Translations under genes and position numbers: made by a program
The notes under the pieces: generated by a model
Told to the model about the DNA's origin: nothing
The model's input: only the letters and a program-made list of their open reading frames with translations
Databases searched by the model: none
Assembly (NCBI GenBank): GCA_031396505.1
Contig: JANNKX010000220.1
Coordinates: forward strand, 1-21,864
DNA from: JAAFHS01 sp031396505
Lineage (GTDB): Bacteria; Pseudomonadota; Alphaproteobacteria; Rhodobacterales; Rhodobacteraceae
Reading direction: 5' to 3'
DNA: 21,864 nt
In this document: one piece after another, positions 8,014 to 15,066 of the stretch
How positions within the stretch are numbered: the stretch's first letter is position 1
Layout: every line of letters begins with the position of its first letter

Positions 8014-8739
8014 ATGACATATTGCGTTGGCTTGTTACTGCATGAAGGCATGGTGTTGCTGTCGGACACGCGGACCAACGCCGGACTGGATAACATTTCG
8101 ACCTACCGGAAGATGTTTGTGTTCGAAGATCCCGGTGAACGCATCATCGTCATCATGACCGCGGGCAGTCTCTCTATCACGCAAACCACGATGGCGCGTC
8201 TGCGGGAGGCGATGGAAGATCCTGAAAGCGACGCGGCGGTAAACATCATGAAGGCCCCGACGATGTTGAAAGTGGCCGATATCGTTGGTGGGATGCTGGG
8301 GGCGGTGCGCGAAGAGATTGAGGAAAAGCTGGCCACGATGAATCAGGGTGCCAGCGCCAGCATGATCGTCGCGGGCCAGCGCAAGGGCGGTGCGATGCGC
8401 ATGTTTCTGATCTATCCGGAAGGCAATTTCATCGAGGCGACCGAAGATACGCCCTTCCTGCAAATCGGCGAACACAAATACGGCAAGCCGATACTTGACC
8501 GTGTGGTTAAGCCCGGAACCAGCCTTGCGGACGCCCAGAAAGCCGTTCTGCTATCCATGGATTCGACCTTGCGATCCAACCTCTCGGTCGGCATGCCGCT
8601 TGATTTATGTGTGGTTGAGGCTGATGCCTGCCGCGTCACCAGCCGACGGCGCATTGAACCCGGGGATGAGGCGTTCCGTGCCATGTCGGATGCCTGGTCT
8701 ATGGCGCTGCGCGACGGATTCACCAAGATCACGCTTTAA
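8014..8739 (+). CDS. anbu: Anbu, bacterial proteasome-related beta-subunit-like hydrolase (BPH)
   Basis: Proteasome-fold (Ntn hydrolase) protein of 241 residues. There is no propeptide: it starts MTYCVG, so removal of the initiator Met would expose Thr2 as N-terminal nucleophile. Asp18 in SDTRTNAG and Lys33 in YRKMF occupy the places of the proteasome active-site Asp17/Lys33. Anbu proteins assemble into multi-subunit rings or helical stacks and are distinct from HslV and the 20S beta subunit. The ATG follows a GGGGGATTGA ribosome site. It is the last gene of the ATP-grasp/alpha-E/transglutaminase run. Its TAA overlaps the stop of the convergent hydrolase. Peptidase activity is poorly defined for the family, so its target here is open. 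Confidence 0.95.
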   Translation: MTYCVGLLLHEGMVLLSDTRTNAGLDNISTYRKMFVFEDPGERIIVIMTAGSLSITQTTMARLREAMEDPESDAAVNIMKAPTMLKVADIVGGMLGAVREEIEEKLATMNQGASASMIVAGQRKGGAMRMFLIYPEGNFIEATEDTPFLQIGEHKYGKPILDRVVKPGTSLADAQKAVLLSMDSTLRSNLSVGMPLDLCVVEADACRVTSRRRIEPGDEAFRAMSDAWSMALRDGFTKITL

Positions 8740-9668
8740 CGCTGTGCGTCAAACACGGCTGTGGCCGCGTCAAAGAACCGCTGACGCGTTGCGGCATTTT
8801 CCATGATCACCTCATGTTCGGCGCCGGCATAAATTTGCAGGTGTCCCTTGGGCCAGATTGCCATGCGGCGATGGATCGCCCGCGTCGCGACAATCCGTTC
8901 ATCCGTGCCAAGTGCGCAATAGCAAGGCACGTTTGGGCTGGGGCTGCGCGCCAGATCGGCGCATTCGGCGAACGCCGCATGCAGCCACGCAATCGTCGGC
9001 CCACCAAGCGCTAGTGCAGGCTGTGCCACCAGATGCGCCACCATCACGTCCCAGTTTGCGCGATCCTTGGTCAGGGTATTGCCCGCAAATTCAGCCTTTT
9101 GAACATAGGGAACCGGACCTGTCGTCGGGGCATATGACAGCCCCTTGCCCCATGCAATCATGGCCTGCGCAATCAGTGGCGCGAAAGGTCGGGTCAGGAG
9201 CGGCACCTTTACCCCCCACATCGGGGCCGAAAAGGCCGCTGCCCGCAACGGCATGCCAGACAAAAGGCTACGCAGCCCGATGGCCCCCCCCATCGAATGT
9301 GTCATCAGAAAATAGGGCTCTGCACAGCCCAACTGCCGCGCGAGCGCCATCAGTGCCTGCATATCCAACTGGTAGTCGGAAAACTGCGCGACATGGCCTT
9401 TGAGCGGATCATCAATCAGTCTGTCCGCCAAGCCCTGCCCGCGCACATCAATACACAGTGCCGCATAACCCCGCGCCGCAAGTTCGGATGCGGCGGGGCC
9501 ATATTTTTCGATGTATTCAGTTCTCCCCGGCACCATAAAGACTGTGCCCTTGCGGCCCGCTGACCAATAGCCTGCCCGCAGCCGCACGCCGTCGACGGCA
9601 TGAAACCACATCGCGACCGCGTCTTTCGGGCCCGCCGCCAGATCGGCAAAGAACGGGGCATCAAGCAT
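8736..9668 (-). CDS. Alpha/beta hydrolase, lysophospholipase/monoacylglycerol lipase-like
   Basis: Serine hydrolase of 310 residues. The nucleophile elbow is THSMGG with Ser125 (a Thr replaces the first Gly of the usual GxSxG), Asp256 lies in GTDERIV and His285 in GAEHEVI, completing the triad. The N-terminal half has a VPGRTEYIEKYGPA strand-loop and DVRGQG, both typical of PldB-like lysophospholipases. No signal peptide or membrane segment is seen. The start is three bases after the SCP2 gene stop, so the two are co-transcribed and probably coupled; a lipid substrate is plausible given that partner. The TAA at 8736-8738 overlaps the Anbu stop on the other strand. Confidence 0.88.
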   Translation of the reverse strand: MLDAPFFADLAAGPKDAVAMWFHAVDGVRLRAGYWSAGRKGTVFMVPGRTEYIEKYGPAASELAARGYAALCIDVRGQGLADRLIDDPLKGHVAQFSDYQLDMQALMALARQLGCAEPYFLMTHSMGGAIGLRSLLSGMPLRAAAFSAPMWGVKVPLLTRPFAPLIAQAMIAWGKGLSYAPTTGPVPYVQKAEFAGNTLTKDRANWDVMVAHLVAQPALALGGPTIAWLHAAFAECADLARSPSPNVPCYCALGTDERIVATRAIHRRMAIWPKGHLQIYAGAEHEVIMENAATRQRFFDAATAVFDAQR

Positions 9669-9671
9669 CCG

Positions 9672-9956
9672 TCAGGCCAGCACGCCGGCAAGTTTCATGG
9701 CCAACCCCATGTCGCCATCAACTGACAGCTTGCCAGTCATGAAGGCGGCGGTAGGGTTCATGTCGCCCGCTAGAATCGCCTGGAACACATCCGCCGCGGC
9801 TGTCAGCGTCACGTCAGACGGGTCGTCGCCCGCGCGCACACCGCCCGCATCCATCATGATCGCCCCTTCGCCTGGAATGACGAATTTTGCCACGCCATCA
9901 AAGGACGGTACCTTTGCGCCAAGGATGGCGACGGCGGCTGTGATGATATCGCTCAT
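9672..9956 (-). CDS. SCP2 sterol-binding domain protein (small stand-alone)
   Basis: Protein of 94 residues consisting of a single SCP2-type lipid-binding fold. A FVIPGEGAIMMDAGG beta-hairpin, a DVTLTA strand and the terminal FMTGKLSVDGDMGLAMKLAGVL helix are characteristic. These proteins bind hydrophobic ligands in a tunnel and may present or carry fatty acyl or sterol-like molecules; they have no catalytic residues. The frame continues upstream, but MSDIITAAV at 9956 follows an AAGGAA ribosome site and matches family length. First gene of a two-gene operon with the lysophospholipase-like hydrolase, divergent from the TPR gene. Confidence 0.9.
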   Translation of the reverse strand: MSDIITAAVAILGAKVPSFDGVAKFVIPGEGAIMMDAGGVRAGDDPSDVTLTAAADVFQAILAGDMNPTAAFMTGKLSVDGDMGLAMKLAGVLA

Positions 9957-9981
9957 GTGATCTGTTCCTTGTCGATCAGTA

Positions 9982-10010
9982 TTTGGCTTTTGCGCATCAT
10001 GCGCTATCAC
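9982..10010 (+). promoter_or_regulatory. Candidate promoter with palindromic operator upstream of the TPR gene
   Basis: TTGGCT (9983-9988) and TATCAC (10005-10010) are spaced 16 bases and could be -35 and -10 hexamers. A perfect inverted repeat GCGCAT-C-ATGCGC (9992-10004) fills the spacer exactly, a classical operator position. Transcription would begin around 10016-10018, at or beside the ATG, and no Shine-Dalgarno sequence precedes that ATG, so a leaderless mRNA is possible. The hexamers are imperfect. Confidence 0.4.
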
Positions 10011-10017
10011 TTCATCT

Positions 10018-10578
10018 ATGAAAGCGTATCGCTCATTACTCAATTCTTTCGTAGTGGCATTTGCGATGTTTTTCATCGTGTCTCTTGCCGCGTCTGCGCA
10101 ATCTCCGACGCTGGACGACTTGTTTGCGCGGCTGAAATCCGCGGACGCAGGGCAGGCTGGCCGCATCGAACGTGAGATATGGCTGGAATGGTCGAAATCC
10201 GGCTCGCCCGCAATGGATCTGCTGTTGCAACGCGGGCGCGATGCGACAGAGGCGGGGGATATTCCTGCGGCGATTGAACACCTGACAGCCTTGATCGACC
10301 ATGATCCGGCGTTCGCCGAAGGCTGGAATGCGCGTGCAACCGCATACTTTCTGGCAGGTGAGTTTGGTCCGTCGGTCGATGATATCGCGCACACGCTGAC
10401 GTTGAACCCGCGTCATTTCGGGGCGCTGGCGGGGCTTGGCATGATCTTTGAACAAATCGAGCAACCTGAAAAGGCGCTTGAGGCGTATCGCGCAGCATTG
10501 GCTATACATCCCCATATGCCTGCCGTATTGGAAAGCGTGGAACGGCTTCAGACTGAGATCGCCGGGCAGGATCTGTAA
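10018..10578 (+). CDS. Exported tetratricopeptide-repeat protein
   Basis: Protein of 186 residues. Residues 1-27 form a Sec signal peptide: Lys2 and Arg5, a hydrophobic core, then ASA before Gln28, so it should be periplasmic after cleavage. From about residue 65 to 170 there are three TPR-like helical pairs (AGDIPAAIEHLTALIDHDP, then AGEFGPSVDDIAHTLTLNP, then EQPEKALEAYRAALAIHP). TPRs mediate protein contacts; no enzymatic domain is present. Similar small TPR proteins are common in Rhodobacteraceae but their role is not known to me. It ends seven bases before the helicase ATG. Its start lacks a ribosome-binding site. Confidence 0.85.
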   Translation: MKAYRSLLNSFVVAFAMFFIVSLAASAQSPTLDDLFARLKSADAGQAGRIEREIWLEWSKSGSPAMDLLLQRGRDATEAGDIPAAIEHLTALIDHDPAFAEGWNARATAYFLAGEFGPSVDDIAHTLTLNPRHFGALAGLGMIFEQIEQPEKALEAYRAALAIHPHMPAVLESVERLQTEIAGQDL

Positions 10579-10585
10579 GGAATTC

Positions 10586-13504
10586 ATGTTGACCCCCGCG
10601 CGGGTGACGGCGGTTCTTGGGCCGACCAACACCGGAAAGACGCATTACGCGATTGAACGGATGCTGGCGCATCGCACGGGGGTGATCGGCCTGCCGCTCC
10701 GATTGCTGGCGCGTGAGGTGTATGACCGTTGCGTCGCACAACGTGGCCCATCCGTGGTGGCGCTGGTGACTGGCGAAGAACGCATCGTGCCGGACCGCAC
10801 GCAATACTGGGTCTGCACGGTCGAGGCGATGCCGCTGGAAATAGGGGCCGATTTCGTCGCGGTTGACGAAATCCAGCTCTGCGCCGACCCTGACCGTGGC
10901 CACGTGTTCACCCAACGCCTGCTCAAGGCGCGTGGGCTGCGCGAAACACTGTTTCTGGGCTCGGATACGATGCGCGGCGCGATTGCGGCGCTGGTGCCCG
11001 GCGCGACCTTCATGAAACGGGATCGTTTTTCGACCCTGACCTATTCAGGTTCGAAAAAGATAAGCAGGATGCCACCCCGCAGCGCCATCGTCGGTTTTTC
11101 TGTTGAAAATGTGTATGCAATTGCCGAACTGATCCGCCGCCAGAAAGGTGGTTGTGCCGTGGTCATGGGCGCATTGTCGCCACGCACCCGCAACGCACAG
11201 GTGGAGCTTTATCAGAACGGTGATGTCGATTATCTGGTGGCCACCGATGCCATCGGCATGGGCCTGAACCTTGATATCCATCACGTCGCGTTTTCCGCCA
11301 CGGCCAAATTCGATGGCCGCCGGATGCGCGGGCTTTTCCCGAACGAATTGGCGCAGATCGCGGGCCGGGCCGGGCGGCACAATGATCACGGTACTTTTGG
11401 CGTCACGGGCGAGGCGCGGCCCCTTGACGACGAGGTCATCGATGCGATCGAGAACCACCGCTTTCAGCCCGTCAAGAAACTGCATTGGCGCAATGAGGTT
11501 CTGGAATTTGGCACCGCTGCACGCCTGATCCGCAGTCTTGAGTCGCCCACCAGCGATGATTGGCTGACCCGCGCGCGCGATGCTGATGATGTGGTGGCCC
11601 TGAAAACCCTGTCCGACATGCCCGAAGTGCGGGACCGCATCCGTTCGCCGCAGGATGTGCGTCTGCTGTGGGACGTCTGCCGCGTGCCCGATTTTCGCGC
11701 ATCGTCTGGGCCGGAACACGCCGCCCTTCTGGCCCGGATTTTCGACTTTCTGAAGGATGGCCAAGTGCCGTCCGATTTTCTGCGCACGGCTGTCGCGCGG
11801 ATCGACAATGCAACAGGCGATATCGACACGCTATCAAAACGGCTGGCCTATATCCGCACATGGACCTATGTGGCGCAACGCAAAAGCTGGGTTCAGGACG
11901 AAAGCCATTGGCGCGACGAGACTCGCGCTGTAGAAGATCGCTTGTCAGATGCATTGCACGCAGCACTGACCCAAAGATTTGTTGATCGGCGCACATCCGT
12001 GCTGATGCGCCGGTTGAAGCAGAAGGAGACCCTCGTGGCCGAGGTGAATGACAATGGCGAAGTGACGGTGAGCGGCGAATTCGTCGGCCGTCTTGAAGGG
12101 TTCCGTTTCCGGCAGGATGCCTCTGGCAGCCCGGATGAGGCGCGTACGCTGCGGCAGGCGGCCGAACAGGCCCTGCGGCCTGAGTTCCATCTGCGCGCGG
12201 ATCGTTTCTATAACGCGCCCGATACCGAACTTGATTTCACCGAGCAGGGGGGCCTGATGTGGGGCACCACGGCAGTCGGCAAGTTGGTCAAGGGCCCCGA
12301 AATCATGCGCCCCACGGTCGAGGCGTTTGTTGATGACGAGGCTGGCCCCGATGTGGGCGACAAGGTACGTCGCCGGTTGCAGCACTTTATCGACCGCAAG
12401 GTTGCCGCACTGTTTGAACCGCTGCTGGCCATGGGCCGCGATGAAACGCTGACCGGGCTTGCGCGCGGATTTGCGTTTCGTCTGGCCGAAGGGCTGGGCG
12501 TTCTGCCACGTGAGGTCATTGCAAATGATGTGAAAGAACTGGATCAGGACGCGCGCGGCGCACTGCGCAAGCATGGCGTGCGCTTTGGTCAGTTCACGAT
12601 TTTCCTGCCCCTGCTGTTGAAACCGGCACCGACGCGGTTGCGCCTGGTGCTGTGGTCGCTGTTCAACGACTTGCAGGAGTTTCCCGAAAGTCCGCCGCCT
12701 GGACTTGTCACGATCCCGAACATCGACGCTGTGCCAAAACAGCACTACACGCTGGCGGGTTACCATCCGGCGGGCGCGCGCGCGATCCGGATTGATATGC
12801 TGGAACGGCTGGCCGATATCCTGCGCACAAAAGACAGCCGCGCGGGGTTCGAGGCGGCACCTGACATGTTGTCAATTACCGGGCTTTCGCTGGAACAATT
12901 CGCCGATTTGATGGCAGGCCTCGGTTATCGGGGTGACAAGGCTGAACGCGTGAAAATCAAGGCGGCGATCGCGCCGATCGAAATCCCTGTGGTGCCCGAA
13001 GGCGAGGTGTTGAACCCGATCCCGGAAGAAGTGTCTTTGCTGGTGATCGCACCTGAACCGGACGCCGCCCCCGATGCACCACCCGAAATGGAGGCATATT
13101 ACACCTTCGTCTGGGCCCCCAAACCGCGCGGCGAGCGTCGCCACACGGGGGGTAAACCGGATCGTTCTGCGCGTGCCAATGAGGCGCGCCCGCAGGGAGA
13201 TGCGGTACCGGGTGAAACTCCCCAAGCGGATAAACCCCGCAATGACAGGCCTCGCAACGACAAACCGCGCGGCGACAAACCGCAGGGCGACCGTCCTCGC
13301 GGCGACAAACCACGAGGTGACACACCACGGGGTGACAAACCACGGGGTGACCGTCCGCAAGGCGAAGGTTACAAGGGAAAAGGCAAACCCGACGATCGCA
13401 ATGATCGCCAGAAGACGTTCGAGGCCCGGCCCCCGCGTCCAGAAAAACCCATTGATCCCGACAATCCCTTTGCGGTTCTGATGGCCCTGAAGGGGAAAGT
13501 CTGA
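10586..13504 (+). CDS. Suv3-like superfamily 2 helicase with repetitive C-terminal tail
   Basis: Predicted ATP-dependent RNA helicase of 972 residues, related to the mitochondrial degradosome helicase Suv3. Motif I GPTNTGKT is at residues 12-19, the DEIQ box at 94-97 and motif VI QIAGRAGRH at 257-265, with a C-terminal helicase domain between them. A long alpha-helical middle follows. From about residue 846 the protein turns into a charged, proline-rich linker with nine 5-residue repeats (about 883-927) and closes with a conserved-looking DPDNPFAVLMALK end. The frame is open 46 codons upstream inside the TPR gene, but the ATG at 10586 follows AAGGA and begins directly before the P-loop. The S4 RNA-binding gene starts three bases after its stop, supporting a role in RNA turnover or ribosome-related work. 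Confidence 0.9.
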   Translation: MLTPARVTAVLGPTNTGKTHYAIERMLAHRTGVIGLPLRLLAREVYDRCVAQRGPSVVALVTGEERIVPDRTQYWVCTVEAMPLEIGADFVAVDEIQLCADPDRGHVFTQRLLKARGLRETLFLGSDTMRGAIAALVPGATFMKRDRFSTLTYSGSKKISRMPPRSAIVGFSVENVYAIAELIRRQKGGCAVVMGALSPRTRNAQVELYQNGDVDYLVATDAIGMGLNLDIHHVAFSATAKFDGRRMRGLFPNELAQIAGRAGRHNDHGTFGVTGEARPLDDEVIDAIENHRFQPVKKLHWRNEVLEFGTAARLIRSLESPTSDDWLTRARDADDVVALKTLSDMPEVRDRIRSPQDVRLLWDVCRVPDFRASSGPEHAALLARIFDFLKDGQVPSDFLRTAVARIDNATGDIDTLSKRLAYIRTWTYVAQRKSWVQDESHWRDETRAVEDRLSDALHAALTQRFVDRRTSVLMRRLKQKETLVAEVNDNGEVTVSGEFVGRLEGFRFRQDASGSPDEARTLRQAAEQALRPEFHLRADRFYNAPDTELDFTEQGGLMWGTTAVGKLVKGPEIMRPTVEAFVDDEAGPDVGDKVRRRLQHFIDRKVAALFEPLLAMGRDETLTGLARGFAFRLAEGLGVLPREVIANDVKELDQDARGALRKHGVRFGQFTIFLPLLLKPAPTRLRLVLWSLFNDLQEFPESPPPGLVTIPNIDAVPKQHYTLAGYHPAGARAIRIDMLERLADILRTKDSRAGFEAAPDMLSITGLSLEQFADLMAGLGYRGDKAERVKIKAAIAPIEIPVVPEGEVLNPIPEEVSLLVIAPEPDAAPDAPPEMEAYYTFVWAPKPRGERRHTGGKPDRSARANEARPQGDAVPGETPQADKPRNDRPRNDKPRGDKPQGDRPRGDKPRGDTPRGDKPRGDRPQGEGYKGKGKPDDRNDRQKTFEARPPRPEKPIDPDNPFAVLMALKGKV
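13232..13366 (+). repeat. Nine 15-bp in-frame repeats in the helicase tail
   Basis: Nine consecutive 15-base units encode KPRND, RPRND, KPRGD, KPQGD, RPRGD, KPRGD, TPRGD, KPRGD and RPQGE. The units vary at synonymous positions but keep the (K/R/T)P(R/Q)(G/N)(D/E) plan, so they look like an old in-frame minisatellite expansion kept for its protein composition. The array is strictly in phase with the helicase frame. Confidence 0.9.
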
Positions 13505-13507
13505 TCC

Positions 13508-13837
13508 TTGGCCGGAAAAGGCGCACGCACGTCGTCAGATGTTTCAGCCACGCTTCGGCTGGATAAATGGCTGTGGCAGGCGCGATTTTTCCGCTCACGC
13601 CCGCAGGCTATCGCAGAAATTCAAGATGGGCATTTCCGGATCAACGGGCAGAAAACGCAAAAGCCCGGTCATGTTTTGCGTGCGGGGGATGTGCTGACCT
13701 TTCCGCAGGGTGATCATATCCGCCTCATCCGTGTTTTGGCATTGGGCCTGCGGCGTGGCCCTGCGGACGAAGCGCAGAAATTGTATCTTGATATGGACGC
13801 GGGAAAATCCGATGCGGCATTGCCGCCGCTTGAATGA
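13508..13837 (+). CDS. S4-domain RNA-binding protein (Hsp15-like)
   Basis: Protein of 109 residues made of an S4 RNA-binding domain: LRLDKWLWQARFFRSR leads into AIAEIQDGHFRING and then GHVLRAGDVLTF, the standard S4 order. Hsp15 family members bind ribosomes or stalled 50S subunits with peptidyl-tRNA. The chosen start is the TTG at 13508, three bases after the helicase stop; no ATG or GTG precedes the S4 core in this frame. The purine-rich GGGGAAAG at the end of the helicase gene is at a suitable distance as ribosome site. Context: the same order helicase, S4, ferredoxin, CarD recurs in Rhodobacteraceae. Confidence 0.88.
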   Translation: MAGKGARTSSDVSATLRLDKWLWQARFFRSRPQAIAEIQDGHFRINGQKTQKPGHVLRAGDVLTFPQGDHIRLIRVLALGLRRGPADEAQKLYLDMDAGKSDAALPPLE

Positions 13838-13886
13838 TGCCGCGCGCTGGATTATCCCGGCGCCACAGAACTGACGGAGACGACGA

Positions 13887-14225
13887 ATGACCTATGTGGT
13901 GGTCGATAACTGCATCGCCTGCAAATACACCGATTGCGTCGAAGTATGTCCTGTGGACTGCTTTTATGAGGGCGAAAACATGTTGGTCATCCACCCGGAT
14001 GAATGCATTGATTGCGGGGTTTGCGAACCCGAATGCCCGGCCGATGCGATCCGCCCGGATACAGAGCCGGACATGGAAAAGTGGGTCACGTTCAACCGCA
14101 AGTATTCCGAAATGTGGCCTGTGATCGTGACCCGGAAAGACCCGATGCCCGAGGCCGAGGCGCGGGACGGCGAAAAGGATAAGTTGGAAAAGTACTTTTC
14201 CGAAGGTGCCGGTGCCGGAGGCTGA
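13887..14225 (+). CDS. fdxA: 7Fe ferredoxin FdxA
   Basis: Small electron carrier of 112 residues with one [3Fe-4S] and one [4Fe-4S] cluster. The cysteine layout matches the Azotobacter-type 7Fe ferredoxin: Cys9, Cys17 and Cys50 for the 3Fe cluster and Cys21, Cys40, Cys43 and Cys46 for the 4Fe cluster, within CKYTDCVEVCP and CIDCGVCEPECP. A C-terminal extension of about 50 residues, rich in Glu and Lys, is normal for this type. The start at 13887 has GGAG upstream. It lies 49 bases after the S4 gene and is followed by a 309-base gap, so it probably ends the helicase-led transcript. The redox partner is not evident from the neighbours. Confidence 0.95.
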   Translation: MTYVVVDNCIACKYTDCVEVCPVDCFYEGENMLVIHPDECIDCGVCEPECPADAIRPDTEPDMEKWVTFNRKYSEMWPVIVTRKDPMPEAEARDGEKDKLEKYFSEGAGAGG

Positions 14226-14336
14226 GCCCGCGCAATTGCGGCATGATTCGGCCAATTACTGCTCACGAATCGGGCATCTTGTGAAAATGCGGTTATTTAC
14301 AATGCCTTGCGCAAAGGCTTTGGAAATTTCCGGTTG

Positions 14337-14365
14337 TTGGAATCGGGTCAAAAATGTGCTACACA
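14337..14365 (+). promoter_or_regulatory. Predicted sigma70-type promoter of carD with extended -10
   Basis: TTGGAA (14337-14342) and TACACA (14360-14365) are separated by 17 bases. TGC immediately precedes the -10, giving an extended -10 element. A second extended -10, TGTTACACA, follows 11 bases downstream (14368-14376). Transcription from about 14372 would give a leader of about 160 bases before carD. A GANTC methylation site (14340-14344) overlaps the -35. Confidence 0.6.
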
Positions 14366-14397
14366 ATTGTTACACACAAGGACGGAGCCCGACCCCT

Positions 14398-14432
14398 CGC
14401 CTCAGTGCTGCTCGCCTGAGACGGTTATTTTT
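14398..14432 (+). terminator. Leader hairpin followed by a T-rich tract upstream of carD
   Basis: Arms CGCCTCAG (14398-14405) and CTGAGACG (14416-14423) pair at seven of eight positions around a ten-base loop and are followed by GTTATTTTT. This could act as a weak intrinsic terminator or attenuator in the carD leader, or end a short transcript of about 60 bases starting at the upstream promoter. The stem is short and mismatched. Confidence 0.35.
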
Positions 14433-14534
14433 GTGACATTGCATGGCAACGGCCGGGGCGTTTTGCTGCGGACGATTTAATGTCGCCAAATGGCAGGTGT
14501 TTGGATCTTGGGCCGATGAAAAGGATGCGTCTGA

Positions 14535-15044
14535 ATGACAAAAAGCAAGAAGCCTGATTTCCGCCCGAATGAATTCGTGGTCTACCCGGCGCATGGCGTC
14601 GGTCGGATCATGTCGATCGAAGAGCAAGAGATCGCTGGTCTGCGGTTGGAACTTTTCGTGATCTCGTTCGAAAAGGACAAGATGACGCTGCGGGTTCCGA
14701 CCCATAAGGCGACGGAAATCGGGATGCGTTCGCTTTCGACCCCGGATGTCGTGACCAAGGCGCTTGACACCCTGAAGGGCAAGGCACGCGTCAAGCGCGC
14801 GATGTGGTCGCGCCGCGCGCAGGAGTACGAACAAAAGATCAATTCGGGCGATCTGCTGTCGATCGCCGAAGTGGTGCGCGACCTGCACCGCAGCGATGAT
14901 CAGCGTGAACAATCCTATTCCGAACGTCAGTTGTATGAGGCAGCGTTGGAACGTCTGACCCGTGAAGTGGCTGCCGTTGCGGGCACGGACGAGGCGGGCG
15001 CACAAAAGCAGGTTGGTGCCGTTCTGATTGGCCGCGCGGCCTGA
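14535..15044 (+). CDS. carD: CarD family transcriptional regulator
   Basis: Protein of 169 residues. The N-terminal RNA-polymerase-interacting (Tudor-like) domain is recognisable from FRPNEFVVYPAHGVGRI and FVISFEKDKMTLRVP; the rest is the helical DNA-binding domain ending in a variable Ala/Gly tail. CarD contacts the RNA polymerase beta subunit and stabilises the open promoter complex, and in alphaproteobacteria it acts as a general activator of many promoters. The ATG follows AAGGA nine bases upstream. It has its own promoter in the 309-base upstream gap and a strong terminator just after it, so it is likely monocistronic. Confidence 0.95.
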   Translation: MTKSKKPDFRPNEFVVYPAHGVGRIMSIEEQEIAGLRLELFVISFEKDKMTLRVPTHKATEIGMRSLSTPDVVTKALDTLKGKARVKRAMWSRRAQEYEQKINSGDLLSIAEVVRDLHRSDDQREQSYSERQLYEAALERLTREVAAVAGTDEAGAQKQVGAVLIGRAA

Positions 15045-15066
15045 TTTCGTTGTAAGATCAAAGTAG

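Larger units (their letters stand above)
14226..14534. other. 309-bp fdxA-carD intergenic region
   Basis: No gene is seen here. The region holds two ten-base palindromes (CGCAATTGCG at 14231-14240, GGAAATTTCC at 14322-14331) and three GANTC sites (14245-14249, 14267-14271, 14340-14344). It also contains a promoter at 14337-14365, a second overlapping extended -10 (14368-14376), and a leader hairpin at 14398-14423. A loose stem formed by GATTCG and CGAATC (14245-14272) might serve fdxA 3' end formation, but it has no T-tract. Confidence 0.6.

Noticed and set aside
13099..13338. Antisense frame with repeated SPRGL units
   Set aside because: It is only the complement of the helicase tail's 15-bp repeats.
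14226..14300. Intrinsic terminator of fdxA
   Set aside because: A GATTCG/CGAATC stem exists, but the loop is long, arms short and no T-tract follows.
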